Source: Salarias fasciatus (Eukaryota > Chordata > Actinopteri > Blenniiformes > Blenniidae). From it: a stretch of DNA of 64,000 nucleotides. Shown here in pieces: positions 9,679-22,743 of the stretch. The stretch lies in assembly GCF_902148845.1 (NCBI RefSeq), contig NC_043758.1, positions 14,639,177 through 14,703,176 on the forward strand, read 5' to 3'. A program made the position numbers and the translations under genes. Position 1 is the stretch's first letter. Each line of letters begins with the position of its first letter. The notes beneath the pieces were generated by a model. That model had not been told where the DNA came from. It saw nothing but the letters and a program-made list of their open reading frames with translations, and ran no database searches.

Positions 9679-12600
9679 ATGTGGACGTTTTCACACAGCA
9701 ACTTACGTTTGCTCACATTGTTGTGTTCTCACTTTCTTTCTGCTGTGCTTTCCACTTTATTTTCCCCTACCTGTCAGTTACAGGGACAATTCCATTTAAG
9801 TGGGATGCACAAAGCTGGAGATGTGGTTTTTGGTGGGCTGTTTGAAGGTCACTTCTTTTCAGTCTTTCCCGACCTGTCTTTCACCTCAAAGCCACCACAA
9901 CCGACCTGCCACGGGTGAGTACCAGGGAAAAAAACCTGCCTGAAAGTGGTGATATGGTATTACGCTCTTTGCATTTGATAATCATGTTACCCTATCTCCT
10001 TACATAATTTAAAAAATGTGTTACTTTTTTTTTCAGCTAGTCTACCATTTGCTAAATTTGCATTTGTCATATGTGCACTTTTGCATATGTGTTGCATCAT
10101 GTAAAAAAAAAAAAAAAAACTGTTGTTTTTGTGTTAGTTTTGATGTTTTAGGATTCAGACAGGCCCAGACCATGGCCTTTGCTATTGATGAGATCAACAG
10201 AAACTCCAACCTGTTACCAAACGTGACTCTGGGATACAGTCTGTACGATAACTGTGTCAAACTCAGCATTGGATTTCGTGCAGCGCTGACTTTGGCCAAC
10301 GGTCAGGATGAGCAAATCACTTTAAATGAGACCTGTGTAGGGAGCCCTCCAGTTGTAGGAATTGTTGGTGATTCATCCTCAACTCGTTCTATTGCCATCT
10401 CTGCTGTCCTAGGTTTGTACAGAGTACCTATGGTAAGTTTACTGTTCAGGCATCTAATAATTGCATTTTTATCATTTCATTATTACATCAGATACTTAAG
10501 TGCTTTATGATGCAAAGTTGTAGTGTTTAGTAGTTTCCTGATATAAAACTGTGTATCTTCCACAGGTGAGTTATTTTGCCACCTGTTCCTGCCTGAGTGA
10601 CCGGCAAAAGTTTCCATCTTTCTTTAGGACAATTCCTAGTGATGCGTTTCAGGTGAAAAGAAAAAGTGAAAACAAAACAAAACAAAACAAATAAAGTTAT
10701 GTTTTTTTCTGCAATTGCAATCCAAATGACTCACCAGTAAAAAAAAAAAAAAAAAATACTGCTCTATATATTACCATACTACCATAATTATCGTAGAAAA
10801 AGCTATGACACAATGATCAAATATAGACATTTAGCCTGTGTACTTCAGTAATCTCTCTCTTGCATTAAAAAAAAAAAACAGTAGAAAAAAAACATAATTT
10901 TGTGTTGTTTTTCCCCACTATTCGTTGCACACAGCACAGCTCGCATTGTTTCTGTTTGTTACTGTTTGTTACAACACAGGGTGCAATATGTGCACTATTT
11001 GCACTTACCCTGTGTTCTTAACTCTTCAATATTTCCTTTCAGGTACATGCTATGATTCAGATTTTGAAGCACTTTGGATGGACCTGGATGGGTCTGCTGG
11101 TCAGTGACGATGACTATGGACTCCACGCTGCTCGATCCTTCCAGTCTGACCTGGGACCGAGCGGTGGAGGTTGTCTGGCCTACTTAGAGGTTTTGCCATG
11201 GAGCAATGATCCAACTGAAATACAGAGGATTGTGGGTGTGATGAAAAAATCCACAGCTCGTGTCGTCATCGTGTTTGCTCATGAAACCAACATGATCAAC
11301 CTTATGGAAGAGGTTTGACTTGGAAAGAAGTATTGTTTTAGTTCCAATACTTTTTCATATTGTTTCTCGTGTAAAAGTATCATGGTCTCAGATGTAGAAA
11401 AGAGACACATGTGAGGCCTTTGTTTGAGATTCATAAATTGCATAGAAAGTCACATTCATGCACAAAAGGTGGATTAGTTTTGTTTGAGAAAAAGAGAAGT
11501 GAAGTATGCATTTCAAAAGCTTTTTTTTTCATACATGTCACACAGGTGGTGAGGCAGCATGTGACAGGCCTGCAGTGGATGGCCAGTGAAGCCTGGACAG
11601 CAGCCACTGTGCTCCACACTCCTCAGTTCATGCCGTACCTGGGCGGCACTCTGGGCATCGCTATACGTCGAGGGGAAATACCTGGACTCAAGAACTTCCT
11701 GTTACAGATACGGCCCGACTTGCATCACAACACCTCCTATGGAAATAGCATGGTGGGTCTTAATAATCTACTATGGAATAATTAAGCAACAGGTTTTTTT
11801 CTGAACATTACAGCCATTCATATGATCCCATATATTTCAGGTAAACCAGTTTTGGGAATTTATGTTTCGGTGTAGGTTTGCACCTCCTCCAGCAGGTTGG
11901 GTGGAAGCTGGAGGAGCACTGTGCACAGGAGAGGAAGATTTAGAAAATGTGGAGACTGAATTCCTGGACGTTTCAAACCTCAGACCGGAGTACAATGTGT
12001 ACAAAGCTGTGTATGCTCTTGCATACGCTCTTGATGATTTGCTGCATTGTGAGCCTGGAAGAGGGCCTTTCAAAGGGCACAGCTGCAGCAGTGTACAAAG
12101 ACTGGAGCCCTGGCAGGTCTGAAATAAAATCACACTCAGCCTGTTCATGCATGTGAACCACGTGTAGAGCAGGCTCATTTTCAAGCATTGTGAGAAACTA
12201 TTCTATTTTTAGAAGAGTTCACAGATTAACCTATAGAATTTGATGGTATGTATTTATTCATACAAAATGACCTTTTATTTAATTTTTTTTCACGGTAAAA
12301 TCCTTCAAATTGAAGTCAGAAAAAGAAAATTCAAAACATCATACTGTTTGGAATATTTCAAGTAATTAGATAAGTTATTTTCAATGTTGAAACAGTATTT
12401 GGAAGCCTGTTTGACATCCCAATAACCTTATTATTATTATTTTAAGAGGAATAGGCAGAAATGATTTGTAGGTACTTGGACAATGCAAACCTAAAGATTG
12501 ACTTTTGTCTTTTTGCTTTCTGATTTCGGCTTTCAATTGTGTCTTCTCTTGATTTTCATAGCTGGTGTATTCCTTGGAAAAGGTCAACTTCACGACACCA

Positions 12601-14019
12601 TTCGGTGATCAAGTGTCATTTGATGAGAATGGTGATGCTCTACCAGTATATGATGTGATGAACTGGATAAGTCTCCCTGATGGAGGAGCTGAAGTTCTGA
12701 CCGTCGGAGAGGTGAAGGGATCGGCCTCCAAAGGAGATGAACTCATTCTCGATGAAGACAAAATCTTCTGGAATTTTGAATCAAATCAGGTTATTTTCTA
12801 CATGAATTACTTTTTGAATAACCACCATCCATCACATCAATTTTTTGTTATAGCAGCAGGAATTAATCCATTCCTCTAGTGCTAATTTCTTTCTCCTCCC
12901 AGTCACCTCGCTCAGTGTGCAGTGAGGACTGTCCTCCAGGGACACGCCTGGTGAGAAAAAAGGGAAAACCTGTGTGTTGTTTCGACTGTGTCCCATGTCC
13001 CAAGGGAAAAATCACCAATAAGACCAGTAGGTGTTTCTCCAACAGTATTTCTTTTACCAGATCTTTACTTTATGCAGCATGTTTGTCACTCTCTTCTCTG
13101 TGCTTCAGACTCAATGGAGTGCATCAGCTGTCCAGAGGATTTCTGGTCCAGTCCTCAGCGTGACCACTGTGTTCCCAAGAAAACTGAGTTCCTCTCCTAT
13201 CATGAACCTCTGGGTATCTGTCTGACCACTGCTTCACTGCTGGGCACATTTATCTGTGTTGTCGTTCTGGGGATCTTTTTCCATTATCGAAGGACGCCTA
13301 TAGTACGAGCCAACAATTCTGAGCTGAGTTTCCAGCTTTTATTGTCACTTAAACTTTGCTTCCTGTGTTCACTGTTATTCATCGGACGGCCCAGACTGTG
13401 GACGTGCCAACTGAGACACGCAGCCTTCGGGATCAGCTTTGTGCTTTGTGTCTCATGTATCCTGGTTAAAACCATGGTGGTTCTGGCTGTGTTTAAGGCC
13501 TCAAAGCCAGGAGGAGAGGCCAGTCTGAAGTGGTTTGGTGTGATGCAGCAGAGAGGAACAGTTCTGGTTCTCACTTCCATTCAAGCAGCAATCTGCACAG
13601 CTTGGCTTGTCTCCGCCTCACCGTCCCCTCATAAAAACACACAATATCACATTGACAAGATTATTTATGAGTGTGTAGTCGGGTCCACAATAGGTTTTGC
13701 GGTTTTGCTGGGTTACATCGGCTTACTGGCCATCCTCAGTTTTCTGATCGCATTTCTGGCAAGAAATCTCCCAGATAACTTCAATGAGGCCAAACTCATC
13801 ACTTTCAGCATGCTGATCTTCTGTGCTGTGTGGGTGGCCTTTGTTCCTGCTTATATCAGCTCTCCAGGTAAATATGCAGATGCTGTGGAAGTATTTGCCA
13901 TCCTGGCTTCCAGTTTTGGCCTCTTGGTGGCGCTGTTTGGACCCAAATGTTACATAATCCTGCTGAGGCCAGAGAGGAACACAAGGAAGGCCATCATGGG
14001 TCGAGGTATTGGATCATAG
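9679..14019 (+). CDS. V2R-2: V2R/OlfC-type olfactory receptor (class C GPCR), 9 exons
   Basis: Exons: 9679-9914, 10138-10432, 10566-10652, 11043-11312, 11546-11752, 11841-12116, 12562-12789, 12903-13026, 13109-14019. They total 2634 nt and encode 877 residues in one frame. The leader ([16 protein letters not shown]...) is followed by the ligand domain with IPSD, DDDYG and SEAW, the nine-cysteine linker (CSEDC, CCFDC, ECISC, HC) and seven helices in the last exon from about residue 615. Exon phases match V2R-1 and V2R-3 exactly: phase 2, then 0 throughout, then 1 before the last exon. The ectodomain is closest to V2R-3, but the transmembrane exon contains a 453-bp stretch identical to V2R-1 (see findings). 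No inactivating change is seen. Confidence 0.9.
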
Positions 14020-15639
14020 AAACAATGTCCATCTTAATTTGTCAGAAGAAAGCGACTCATTTTCAGATATACTGTATACGTATGTTTACTATGAAGTACA
14101 GAAGCACATCCAAGAAAATATTTCCATAAACATAATAAGCAGCAATGAAAGTTCAGTCTAGATCAACAACAACTACTATTAATAGTAGTAGTAGTAGTTG
14201 TTGCAGTAGTAATGGCCGTAGTATCTTGTAAATAACAATTTTGTCTTTTTAAGAGAATGAGGTTAAAACAGATGTGCTTCTCGTGTGGAACTGTTGGGTT
14301 TACTCTGAAAAAAGTGCCTAAAATGACTGTTTGGCGCTATATGAATAAAGCTGAATTGAATTGAATCAAATTGAATTGAAAGCAGATACTCATATGATGA
14401 CAAATGCTTAAGCGTAATTCAATTTAGCATTGTGATTCTCCGAAGTGAAGTAAAAGTCCATTTTGTATTCATGTAGACATGAATCATTTAATGAAAATTC
14501 AAAAACACATTGTTGGTCTGGATAAATGGACTTTCTAGGAAATGATTCATTAAAGCTCAGTCTTTTTTCCATGAACTGTGAAATCCTTCATGTAAATTAA
14601 TTTGAAAAACAATTTTCTTGTGTATAAATAAAAAAGATTAATTTTCACTATGTTTAAGCCTTTTCTGTTTCTTTGGTGGCGATACAGATTTTCTTTCAGT
14701 GCATCTGAAATATATAGCCAGTTGGAAGAGTTAACCGCTGCAATAACGATCGGTTCAGGTTACAATGCCCTTGAAACTGAATCCGACTGCATACATTCGA
14801 GACAAATGTAATTATTTAAAATTTTATTTTCCATAATTTGTTTAAAAAAGTGAAACTTTTGTCAATATAGATTTATTTAGCATGAAATGAAACAGTTATT
14901 CATATTTCAGTCTCCATAAACCACACAGTTAAAGATTTTTGACAATGCTTTTTTTATTTCAGTTTATATGATCTAAGTGTAGAAAAAACATTTTATTTTG
15001 CCTTTATGTGATGCATGTGCACATTTTTACTTGTTGTGGTACGTAATTCAGTTCATAAAGCTCCATGCAATGTGTCTACATTATGAAGCTGACAAACACT
15101 CAAAAAAACTAATAATAGACAATGGAAAATGCTGATCTTGAAAATAACTGTGGAAGCAGTTCAGATTCATCAATCTTTGAACCAAAGAGCTCTGAACTCA
15201 GAAGATATGTGCTGTTTCTGCCGTCTAGTGTTCATTTAGCTGAACTCTTCATGAGTGAAAATTTTGTATCTTAACACCCTGGTTCATGTATTTGTTGAGT
15301 TTTATTTTGCACTTAACAACACATAATTTCAAAATTTCTGATAATTTCAGAAATATTAGAGAATATAAACATTAAGATTGATTGATGTTGTTTCATGTGA
15401 AGTCAATGGAAAATGAAACTGAAAAAAAATACTTATTTTAAATTGTTTAAAGCCCTGGAATATATGGTAAATAGGATGTACACTTCAATAAAAAAGAAAT
15501 TACCATTTCAGCCTTGTTCATATTTTTTGTGGGGGTACATTTACCTTTATGCAAAATCAAACTGTAATGAAACAATTCAAGGCCCTGCCCCTGCTTCTCC
15601 TGATGGGTGACATGTAAGATGAAGCAATACTGCAAGTTA
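14020..15639. other. Intergenic region between V2R-2 and V2R-3
   Basis: AT-rich with no gene. A short LINE-like 3' tail (GGCGCTATATGAATAAAGC followed by a GAATTGAATT run) lies at about 14332-14385. A (TAG)n run is at 14184-14200. An AATAAA at 14627-14632 is one possible distal poly(A) signal for V2R-2. The CCCTGCCCC block at 15583-15591 belongs to the V2R-3 promoter region. Confidence 0.5.
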
Positions 15640-15646
15640 ATAAAAG
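15640..15646 (+). promoter_or_regulatory. TATA-like box of V2R-3
   Basis: ATAAAAG followed by GAGATGACAGAG lies 58 bases before the ATG at 15698, with the same spacing and nearly the same flanking bases as V2R-2. Confidence 0.55.
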
Positions 15647-15697
15647 GAGATGACAGAGCAACAAAACTTAATACGTGAGCTCAGACAACCAGAAGTC

Positions 15698-18600
15698 ATG
15701 GTGACATTTTTAAACGCCCACTTATTTTTTCTGATATTCCTGTTACATAACTTTTTTTCTGCTGTATCTACTTTGTATCCCCGCACCTGTCAATTACAGG
15801 AGAAATTGCATCAAAGTGGGATGCATAAGCCTGGAGATGTGGTTTTCGGTGGGCTGTTTGAAGTCCACCAATATGCTGTCTTTCCTGATCTGTCTTTCAC
15901 TTCAAAGCCACCTCAACCGACCTGTCACGGGTGAGTGTAAGGGGGAAGAAACAAACTGAAATGTGGGGAAAACAAGCTCAGATGTGTTTGTGCTGTATTT
16001 AAATATCACATAAACAGTCTACATGTTCATGTTATTCTCAACATCACTTCAATGACTCTTAATATTACTCAGTTTCTGAATTCAGTTGGCGTACTGTTTG
16101 CTTATATTTGTGTCTGTCATATGTGCACTTTTGCAAATTGTTGTGTCATTAAAAAAAAAAACAAAAAACAACCAGTTGTTTTTGTGTTAGTTTTTATGTT
16201 TCAGGATTCATACAGGCCCAGACCATGGCCTTTGCTATTGATGAGATCAACAGAAACTCCAACCTGTTAGCAAACGTGACTCTGGGATACAGTCTGTACG
16301 ATAACTGTGTCAAACTTGCCGTTGGATTTCGTGCAGCGCTGACGTTGGCCAACGGTCAGGAAGAGCAAATCACTTTAAATGAAACTTGTTTCGGAAGGCC
16401 TCCAGTTGTAGGAATTGTGGGTGATTCCACTTCAACAAATGCTATTGCCATTTCTGCTGTTTTAGGGTTGTATGGAGTACCTATGGTAAGTTTTCCTTGA
16501 AGATTTGTGATAACCAATTTGACTTAATTTTTGAGCCATTTGTAACCATAAAGCAGCCAGTGGTCTCTGGTTACTAAGATATTACAGTGTCTAACCTTCA
16601 CAGGTGAGTTATTTTGCCACCTGTTCCTGCCTGAGCGACCGACAAAAGTTTCCATCTTTCTTCAGGACGATCCCGAGTGATGCTTTCCAGGTGAAAATTA
16701 TTGTGGAAAAACGAGGGAAATAGTTGTGCTGCACTTGTCACATTCTATTTGTCAAGACTGATACTGTATTTGATTTAAAAAGGTTAAAGTGTTTCTGTAA
16801 GATGTTGCTCGCTGTGGAAGATTGCACCCAACTTCCTTAACTTTTCAATATTTCTTTAAGGTAGGTGCTATGATTCAGATACTGAAGCACTTTGGATGGA
16901 CCTGGGCAGGTCTGCTGGTCAGTGACGATGACTACGGCCTTCACGTTGCCCGATCCTTCCAGTCTGACCTGGGTCCGAGTGCCGGAGGCTGTCTGGCCTA
17001 CTTAGAGGTTTTGCCATCTGGAAGAAACCCAGCTGAAATCCGTCGAATTGTGGGTGTCATAAAGAAGTCCACAGCTCGTGTGGTCATAGTGTTTGGTCAT
17101 GAGCACTACATGATTCAAATCATGGAGGAGGTAGGAACTCAAATGCACCTCACTCAATTTATTCTCAGATGTATGAATATGAACTGCTTTCATTCATTCC
17201 AAAAACACCACATAAACTGAATTGTCACATGTCATACTTGTTAGTGCTGCTGCTGGCAGAGTAAGATCCCTCATGCAAATAACAAACATTTTACCCCCAA
17301 GAACATGCATTATTTATTTTTACTGATGCTCTTTTGTTGAATTTAGAATAAAGTGTTGATGAGAGGCTGGTAGAGCATTGTGAAAGCTTATCTGATTTTG
17401 ACTTTTCTGTGACTTTCAGGTGGTGAGGCAGAACGTCACAGGCCTGCAGTGGATGGCCAGTGAAGCCTGGACAACATCAACAGCTGCTCTGCAGACCCCT
17501 CGTCTCATGCCTTACTTAGGCGGCACACTGGGCATTGCTATCCGCAGGGGAGAAATACCAGGACTCAAGGACTTCTTACTGCAAATGCGTCCTGATCTAC
17601 ATTTTGATGATAGTTTTCAGAATAGCATGGTGGGTGTTTAACAGCTCCTTGTATTCATTTCAAGTCATTCTTGTGCCCGTCTGTCAGAGTTTTGGGCTCA
17701 TTGGCTCTCACTTGTGACTGGTAGTTGCAGGTATGAAATATCTCAGTGCATTTAGGCAATCTTCTGTAAACTGTTCCTCTGTTTCTTTGGTTGAGTCAGT
17801 GCACCATCCTGTGGCACAAAGTTGAATTGCAGTTTTAAAAAAAGCAGGTGCAGGGTGGATGACTTGCTGAATGTGGTTGGTATACCAACAATACATCACA
17901 ACAGTCACCTTCCAGATGACATCAGGACTTTTATTTTGCTTTATTGCCTTGATTTTCAGGGTTATTGATTCACATTCAACAAAAATATCTGATATTGCAT
18001 ATTAAAAATTTCCATTAGCTGTGCTGAATCATATTGCAACATCCATTGCAAAATCTTTAAAGCTGCTCATGTCATTTTTCATTTCTTTCAGGTAAATCAG
18101 TTCTGGGAACTCATATTTCGGTGTAGGTTTGCACCTCCTCCAGCAGGTTGGGTGGAAGCTGGAGGAGCACTGTGCACAGGAGAGGAAGATTTAGAAAATG
18201 TGGTGACTGAATTCCTGGACGTTTCAAACCTCAGACCGGAGTACAACGTGTACAAAGCTGTGTATGCTCTTGCATACGCTCTTGATGATATGCTGCGGTG
18301 TGAGCCTGGAAGAGGGCCTTTCAAAGGGCACAGCTGCAGCAGTTTACAAAGACTGGAGCCCTGGCAGGTCTCAAATCTGTTTACATTCTGCACATTTGCA
18401 TGTCTAAATCCTGACCCTGAACTGAAGGAGAAAGTTAAAAGCTATCAAAAGAAGTGGGCCAAGCCAAAATACAAAGCATGGAAATGTAATACTCAATGGT
18501 GGCAAAAGTTAAAGTGGAGAAAGCATTCTAGATATTCATTCAGTGAGGTAAAGTGTAGTGTATTGTGTGTCTCAAAGTAGTGGAATACAAGGGAGAAGGT

Positions 18601-20594
18601 GACATTTCCCATAATTTGATTCAAACAGAGTTCAAATGAATATTTTCTGTCAATTAATCATGAGTATCATCATCATCATGGAGATTCTTACCTTAAAGTC
18701 AAGTTTCTGAAAATATTGAAATATTTCAGATCTTCATAATTTCAACTATTATTATCCCACTTAAAAGATGAAAAATAGCTGAGACAATTCACTTCATAAG
18801 TGATTAGGCCTGATGAAGCAATAGACTTGCAATAATGATGAAAGTATTGTGTCGTAGTTTTGCCTGTACAAGTCTCGTCTTGCTTATAAACAGACAAAAC
18901 ACAAAGACAAACTCAAAGTTTGATATTTTAACCCAACAATAAATCATTTTACATTACAGACAATGTTGTTATTGAATCTTTGAGGAAAAAAAAAGGTTTG
19001 ATCAGCTGTTTTGGTCCCCTGGTTATACTCAAAGAGAGTTCAGGGCCAACCATTAAAGACATTTTATGTTGATTGTATTATGTTTAATTCACTTCAGTCA
19101 CTAAAGTAAACTGTATTTTAATGGTCTTCTCTTGTTTCTTCTTCTGAAATTGATAGCTTGTTTATTACTTGGAAAAGGTCAACTTCACTACATCGTTTGG
19201 TGATCAAGTGTCATTTGATGAGAATGGAGATGTATTACCAACATATGACGTCATGAACTGGCTGTGGCTCCCTGATGGGAGAACTGAAGTTCAGACTGTG
19301 GGTGAGGTTCGGAGGTCGGCCTCCAAAGGAGATGAGCTCATACTCGATGAAAACAAAATCTTCTGGAATTCAGAATTTAAAAAGGTGACCTCAGTTTAAT
19401 TGTTTTTTTCCTTATAGCAATTTTAAATAGTCCAGTCATTATTGAATCTCAATTCCTTGTTTCCTCCAGTCACCTCGCTCAGTGTGCAGTGAGGACTGTC
19501 CTCCAGGGACACGCCTGGTGAGAAAAAAGGGAAAACCTGTGTGTTGTTTCAACTGTGTCCCATGTTCCGAGGGAAAAATCAGCAATAAGACCAGTAGGTG
19601 TTTCTCAAGCAGTATTTCATTTATCAGAACAGCATGTTTTTCATTCAGATTGTTTGTGTTCATGTTCTTCATCTGTGCTTCAGACTCAATGGAGTGCATC
19701 AGCTGTCCAGAGGATTTCTGGTCCAGTCCTCAGCGTGACCACTGTGTTCCCAAGAAAACTGAGTTCCTCTCCTATTATGAACCTCTGGGTATCTGTCTGA
19801 CCACTGCTTCACTGCTGGGCACATTTATCTGTGTTGTCGTTCTGGGGATCTTTTTCCATTATCGAAGGACGCCTATAGTACGAGCCAACAATTCTGAGCT
19901 GAGTTTCCAGCTTTTATTGTCACTTAAACTTTGCTTCCTGTGTTCACTTTTGTTCATCGGACGACCCAGACTGTGGACATGCCAACTGAGACACGCAGCC
20001 TTCGGGATCAGCTTTGTGCTTTGTGTCTCGTGTATCCTGGTTAAAACCATGGTGGTTCTGGCTGTGTTTAAGGCCTCAAAGCCAGGAGGAGAGGCCAGTC
20101 TGAAGTGGTTTGGTGTGATGCAGCAGAGAGGAACAGTTCTGGTTCTCACTTCCATTCAAGCAGCAATCTGCACAGCTTGGCTTGTCTCCGCCTCACCGTC
20201 CCCTCATAAAAACACACAATACTACAATGACAAGATCGTTTTCGAATGTGTAGTCGGATCCACTATAGGTTTTGCGGTGTTGCTGGGTTATATCGGCTTA
20301 CTCGCTATTCTTAGTTGTCTTTTGGCATTTCTGGCAAGAAATCTCCCAGATAACTTCAATGAGGCCAAACTCATCACTTTCAGCATGCTGATCTTCTGTG
20401 CTGTGTGGGTGGCCTTTGTTCCTGCTTATATCAGCTCTCCAGGTAAATATGCAGATGCTGTGGAAGTATTTGCCATCCTGGCTTCAAGCTTTGGCCTCTT
20501 GGTGGCGCTGTTTGGACCCAAATGTTACATAATCCTGCTGAGACCAGAGAGGAACACAAGGAAGGCCATCATGGGTCGAGGTATTGAGTCATAA
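15698..20594 (+). CDS. V2R-3: V2R/OlfC-type olfactory receptor (class C GPCR), 9 exons
   Basis: Exons: 15698-15930, 16191-16485, 16604-16690, 16861-17130, 17420-17629, 18092-18367, 19157-19384, 19470-19593, 19684-20594. They total 2634 nt and encode 877 residues. The ATG at 15698 was chosen over an upstream in-frame codon at 15650 because it is collinear with the V2R-2 start and begins a clean leader ([16 protein letters not shown]). The ligand domain has IPSD, DDDYG and SEAW. The linker holds nine cysteines and the last exon the seven helices. It is a close sister of V2R-2 in the ectodomain, while V2R-1 and -2 are more alike around the second extracellular loop and fifth helix. The frame is intact and the gene is probably functional. 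Confidence 0.9.
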
Positions 20595-20831
20595 ATGTGC
20601 TTTTATTCATACAAGACAGACTGAATTTTTTGTATATATTCAATGCAATATGACAAACAGAGCAACATCAGAATGATAATGGCATCACCAAGTCAAACTA
20701 ATCTCAAAGACATAGAAGTAAACAGATGTAATGTTTGGCTTTTTTTAGTCATTAAATATTTTCCAATGTTTTTTTGATATGTAGATCATTTTCTTTTCAT
20801 TGCAAATTGTGTGAATCATTAAAAAAAAAAA

Positions 20832-21290
20832 GCTGCATGTTCATATCTCAATGTGTTGCCTCACAGTGACTGACACTCCGGAATCCCCCTGTTTTTGTCT
20901 GTTCTGGATCCTGGTATCCGGAATACTTCCGTGATGTGGATCAGCAGCCGATATCTCTTAGAATCATTGAAGAACTTACACTGTAATTTTTTGCTAAGCC
21001 CCTTGTCATTTATTGTTGAGTCATGCCCAACTATGTCAAAGACTGCCCTATCTCGCAATGATAAAGAATCCTTTAAAAAAAATCCTGGATCCAGACAGTG
21101 ATCCGGACCATCACCAAAATTTAATGGATTCTAAGTTAGCCCAAGAACCACCTTTCCACAAAGTTTCATTGCAATCCGTCCATAACTTTATCTGTAATGT
21201 TGCTAACAAACCAACCAACCAACCAACAAACCAACCAACAAGCCAACAAACCGCAGTGATTACATAACCTCCTTGGTGGAGGTAATAAAC
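20832..21290 (-). repeat. Family-A interspersed repeat (minus orientation)
   Basis: It ends with TTACCTCCACCAAGGAGG when read on the minus strand, followed by a run of GGTTGGTT units and a block around GATCCGGA. Related copies lie at 23366-23790, 36747-37172 and 37288-38866. It looks like a non-autonomous fish repeat with no coding capacity. I cannot assign it to a superfamily. Confidence 0.65.
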
Positions 21291-22365
21291 TCCAGGACTG
21301 CACCACATTATTGCATGCACAGTTACATCTGTTGGTGATACCATTAGGACCAGAGACAGGCAGTAAGACCAGTTATCTGTTTATGATCTCATCTGTTAGT
21401 GTTGGCAGTATAAGAAGCAACAGGTGGAGTTTTCCAATCCCTAATCATTAAACAATGGGCGTACTCACTCTCTTAAAAGTAATGTAGGCTACAGCCAAGA
21501 ATCATTGTTGGCAAAAGGAAGGCTGACAGATGTGTGATCCAACAAAGGAACGGCTATGCCTGGGTGGGATACACACCCGCCTGCAAAAGACCATCGTCAT
21601 CTCATCTTAGAAATGCATTTTACTCAGGTGACATTAGTAGATAGTAGATTCAAATGACTGCTATGTTATTGTAGACAGACATATACAAACAGCTGCAATG
21701 TTGACACTCAAGGCCTCTTACGATCCAAATAAGTTCAACTTGGAAACTCACTGTACACATTTCTTTTAAACAGGACTGTGGTATCAAAATGTATAACACT
21801 TCTCATGGTTTGCACTCAGCTTTCAAAACTGTTGCACTCTTTTTTCAAAAGACTGAACGGGATTTTTCTGTGTTCTGGTCTGTCTATTTTTCCACGCGGC
21901 TTGGAGCGGGGTCCCATTGAAAACAATGAAGACAGGGCCGAGTAGCCCATTGCCGCGGACAACCCGCTCACGCAGACCGCGCTGGTGAGAAAGGGACTCC
22001 TGAACATGCCGCTCCAGCACCCGCACCGTCTACGTGTCCGGCACATGCCCGCGCAGTGACTGCATATGTGGGAATGAGGCGTAACAGTTTCGTGTCATCT
22101 TAATATTACATGGTTTAAGTTTATGCAATGCAATTTTATCAGCAAAGATCATTTTAATAATGAAACTCTTTAGTGAAATTTCAAAATTTTTATAAAATAG
22201 GAATAACATAATATACATCAAATTTACATCTAAAAATGGATACCAACATTTTCTGCATAGAGAAGCAAGGCCTTTAGGTGAAGTACAACACATGCATGCA
22301 GCTCTGCATTATTTTAATACATCACAATATAAAATTTTTATTTTCTGGAAATTCAAGTATTCATA
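21291..22365. other. Tail-to-tail gap between the two receptor arrays
   Basis: No gene. A GC-richer block at about 21850-22060 looks like the inside of an old repeat, with a CCCATTGAAAACAATG palindrome-like core, but I cannot name it. From about 22240 the sequence is shared with 35918 onward and marks the 3' flank of the duplicated V2R-4/5 unit. Confidence 0.45.
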
Positions 22366-22621
22366 TACGGAGCCCCGGACATGACATGGTAAAAAAAAAA
22401 AAAAAAATTGTGACCACGAATTACTAATTCGTTCCCTCGAAATAATTAAATCGTGCGCACGAATTACTAATTCGTTCCCACAAATTAGTTATATCATTCA
22501 TATACTGAACAGTTCAGTAAAGTTGGAAGCATATTGACAGATACGGACTTTCGGTCTCAATAACTCTTTAACAAAACATCAGTAACACACAAAGGGCGCA
22601 TGTCATGTCCAGGGCTCCGTA
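22366..22621. mobile_element. MITE of 256 bp with 6-bp target duplication
   Basis: The ends are inverted repeats TACGGAGCCCCGGACATGA and its near-complement. They are flanked by TTCATA at 22360-22365 and 22622-22627. The sister locus downstream of V2R-5 (about 36024-36030) keeps a single uninterrupted TTCATA, an empty site. The insertion therefore happened after the V2R-4/5 duplication. Confidence 0.85.
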
Positions 22622-22743
22622 TTCATAACAATATTCACTATTAATAATGTCACTGACAGCAAAGATATATTTATGTAAGTCATGGAAGGTAAGCTTGATC
22701 TCACATCATGCTGTGATATCATGTAGCATATCAGGCTGTCCGG

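Noticed and set aside
18152-18580. A long frame running from an exon of V2R-3 past its end
   Set aside because: The exon has a normal donor after 18367 at the same place as its sisters. The extra residues are intron read-through.
21195-21250. Array of AACC/AACCA units considered as telomere-like or CRISPR-like
   Set aside because: It is the variable tetranucleotide array inside the family-A repeat. The units are too short and have no spacers.
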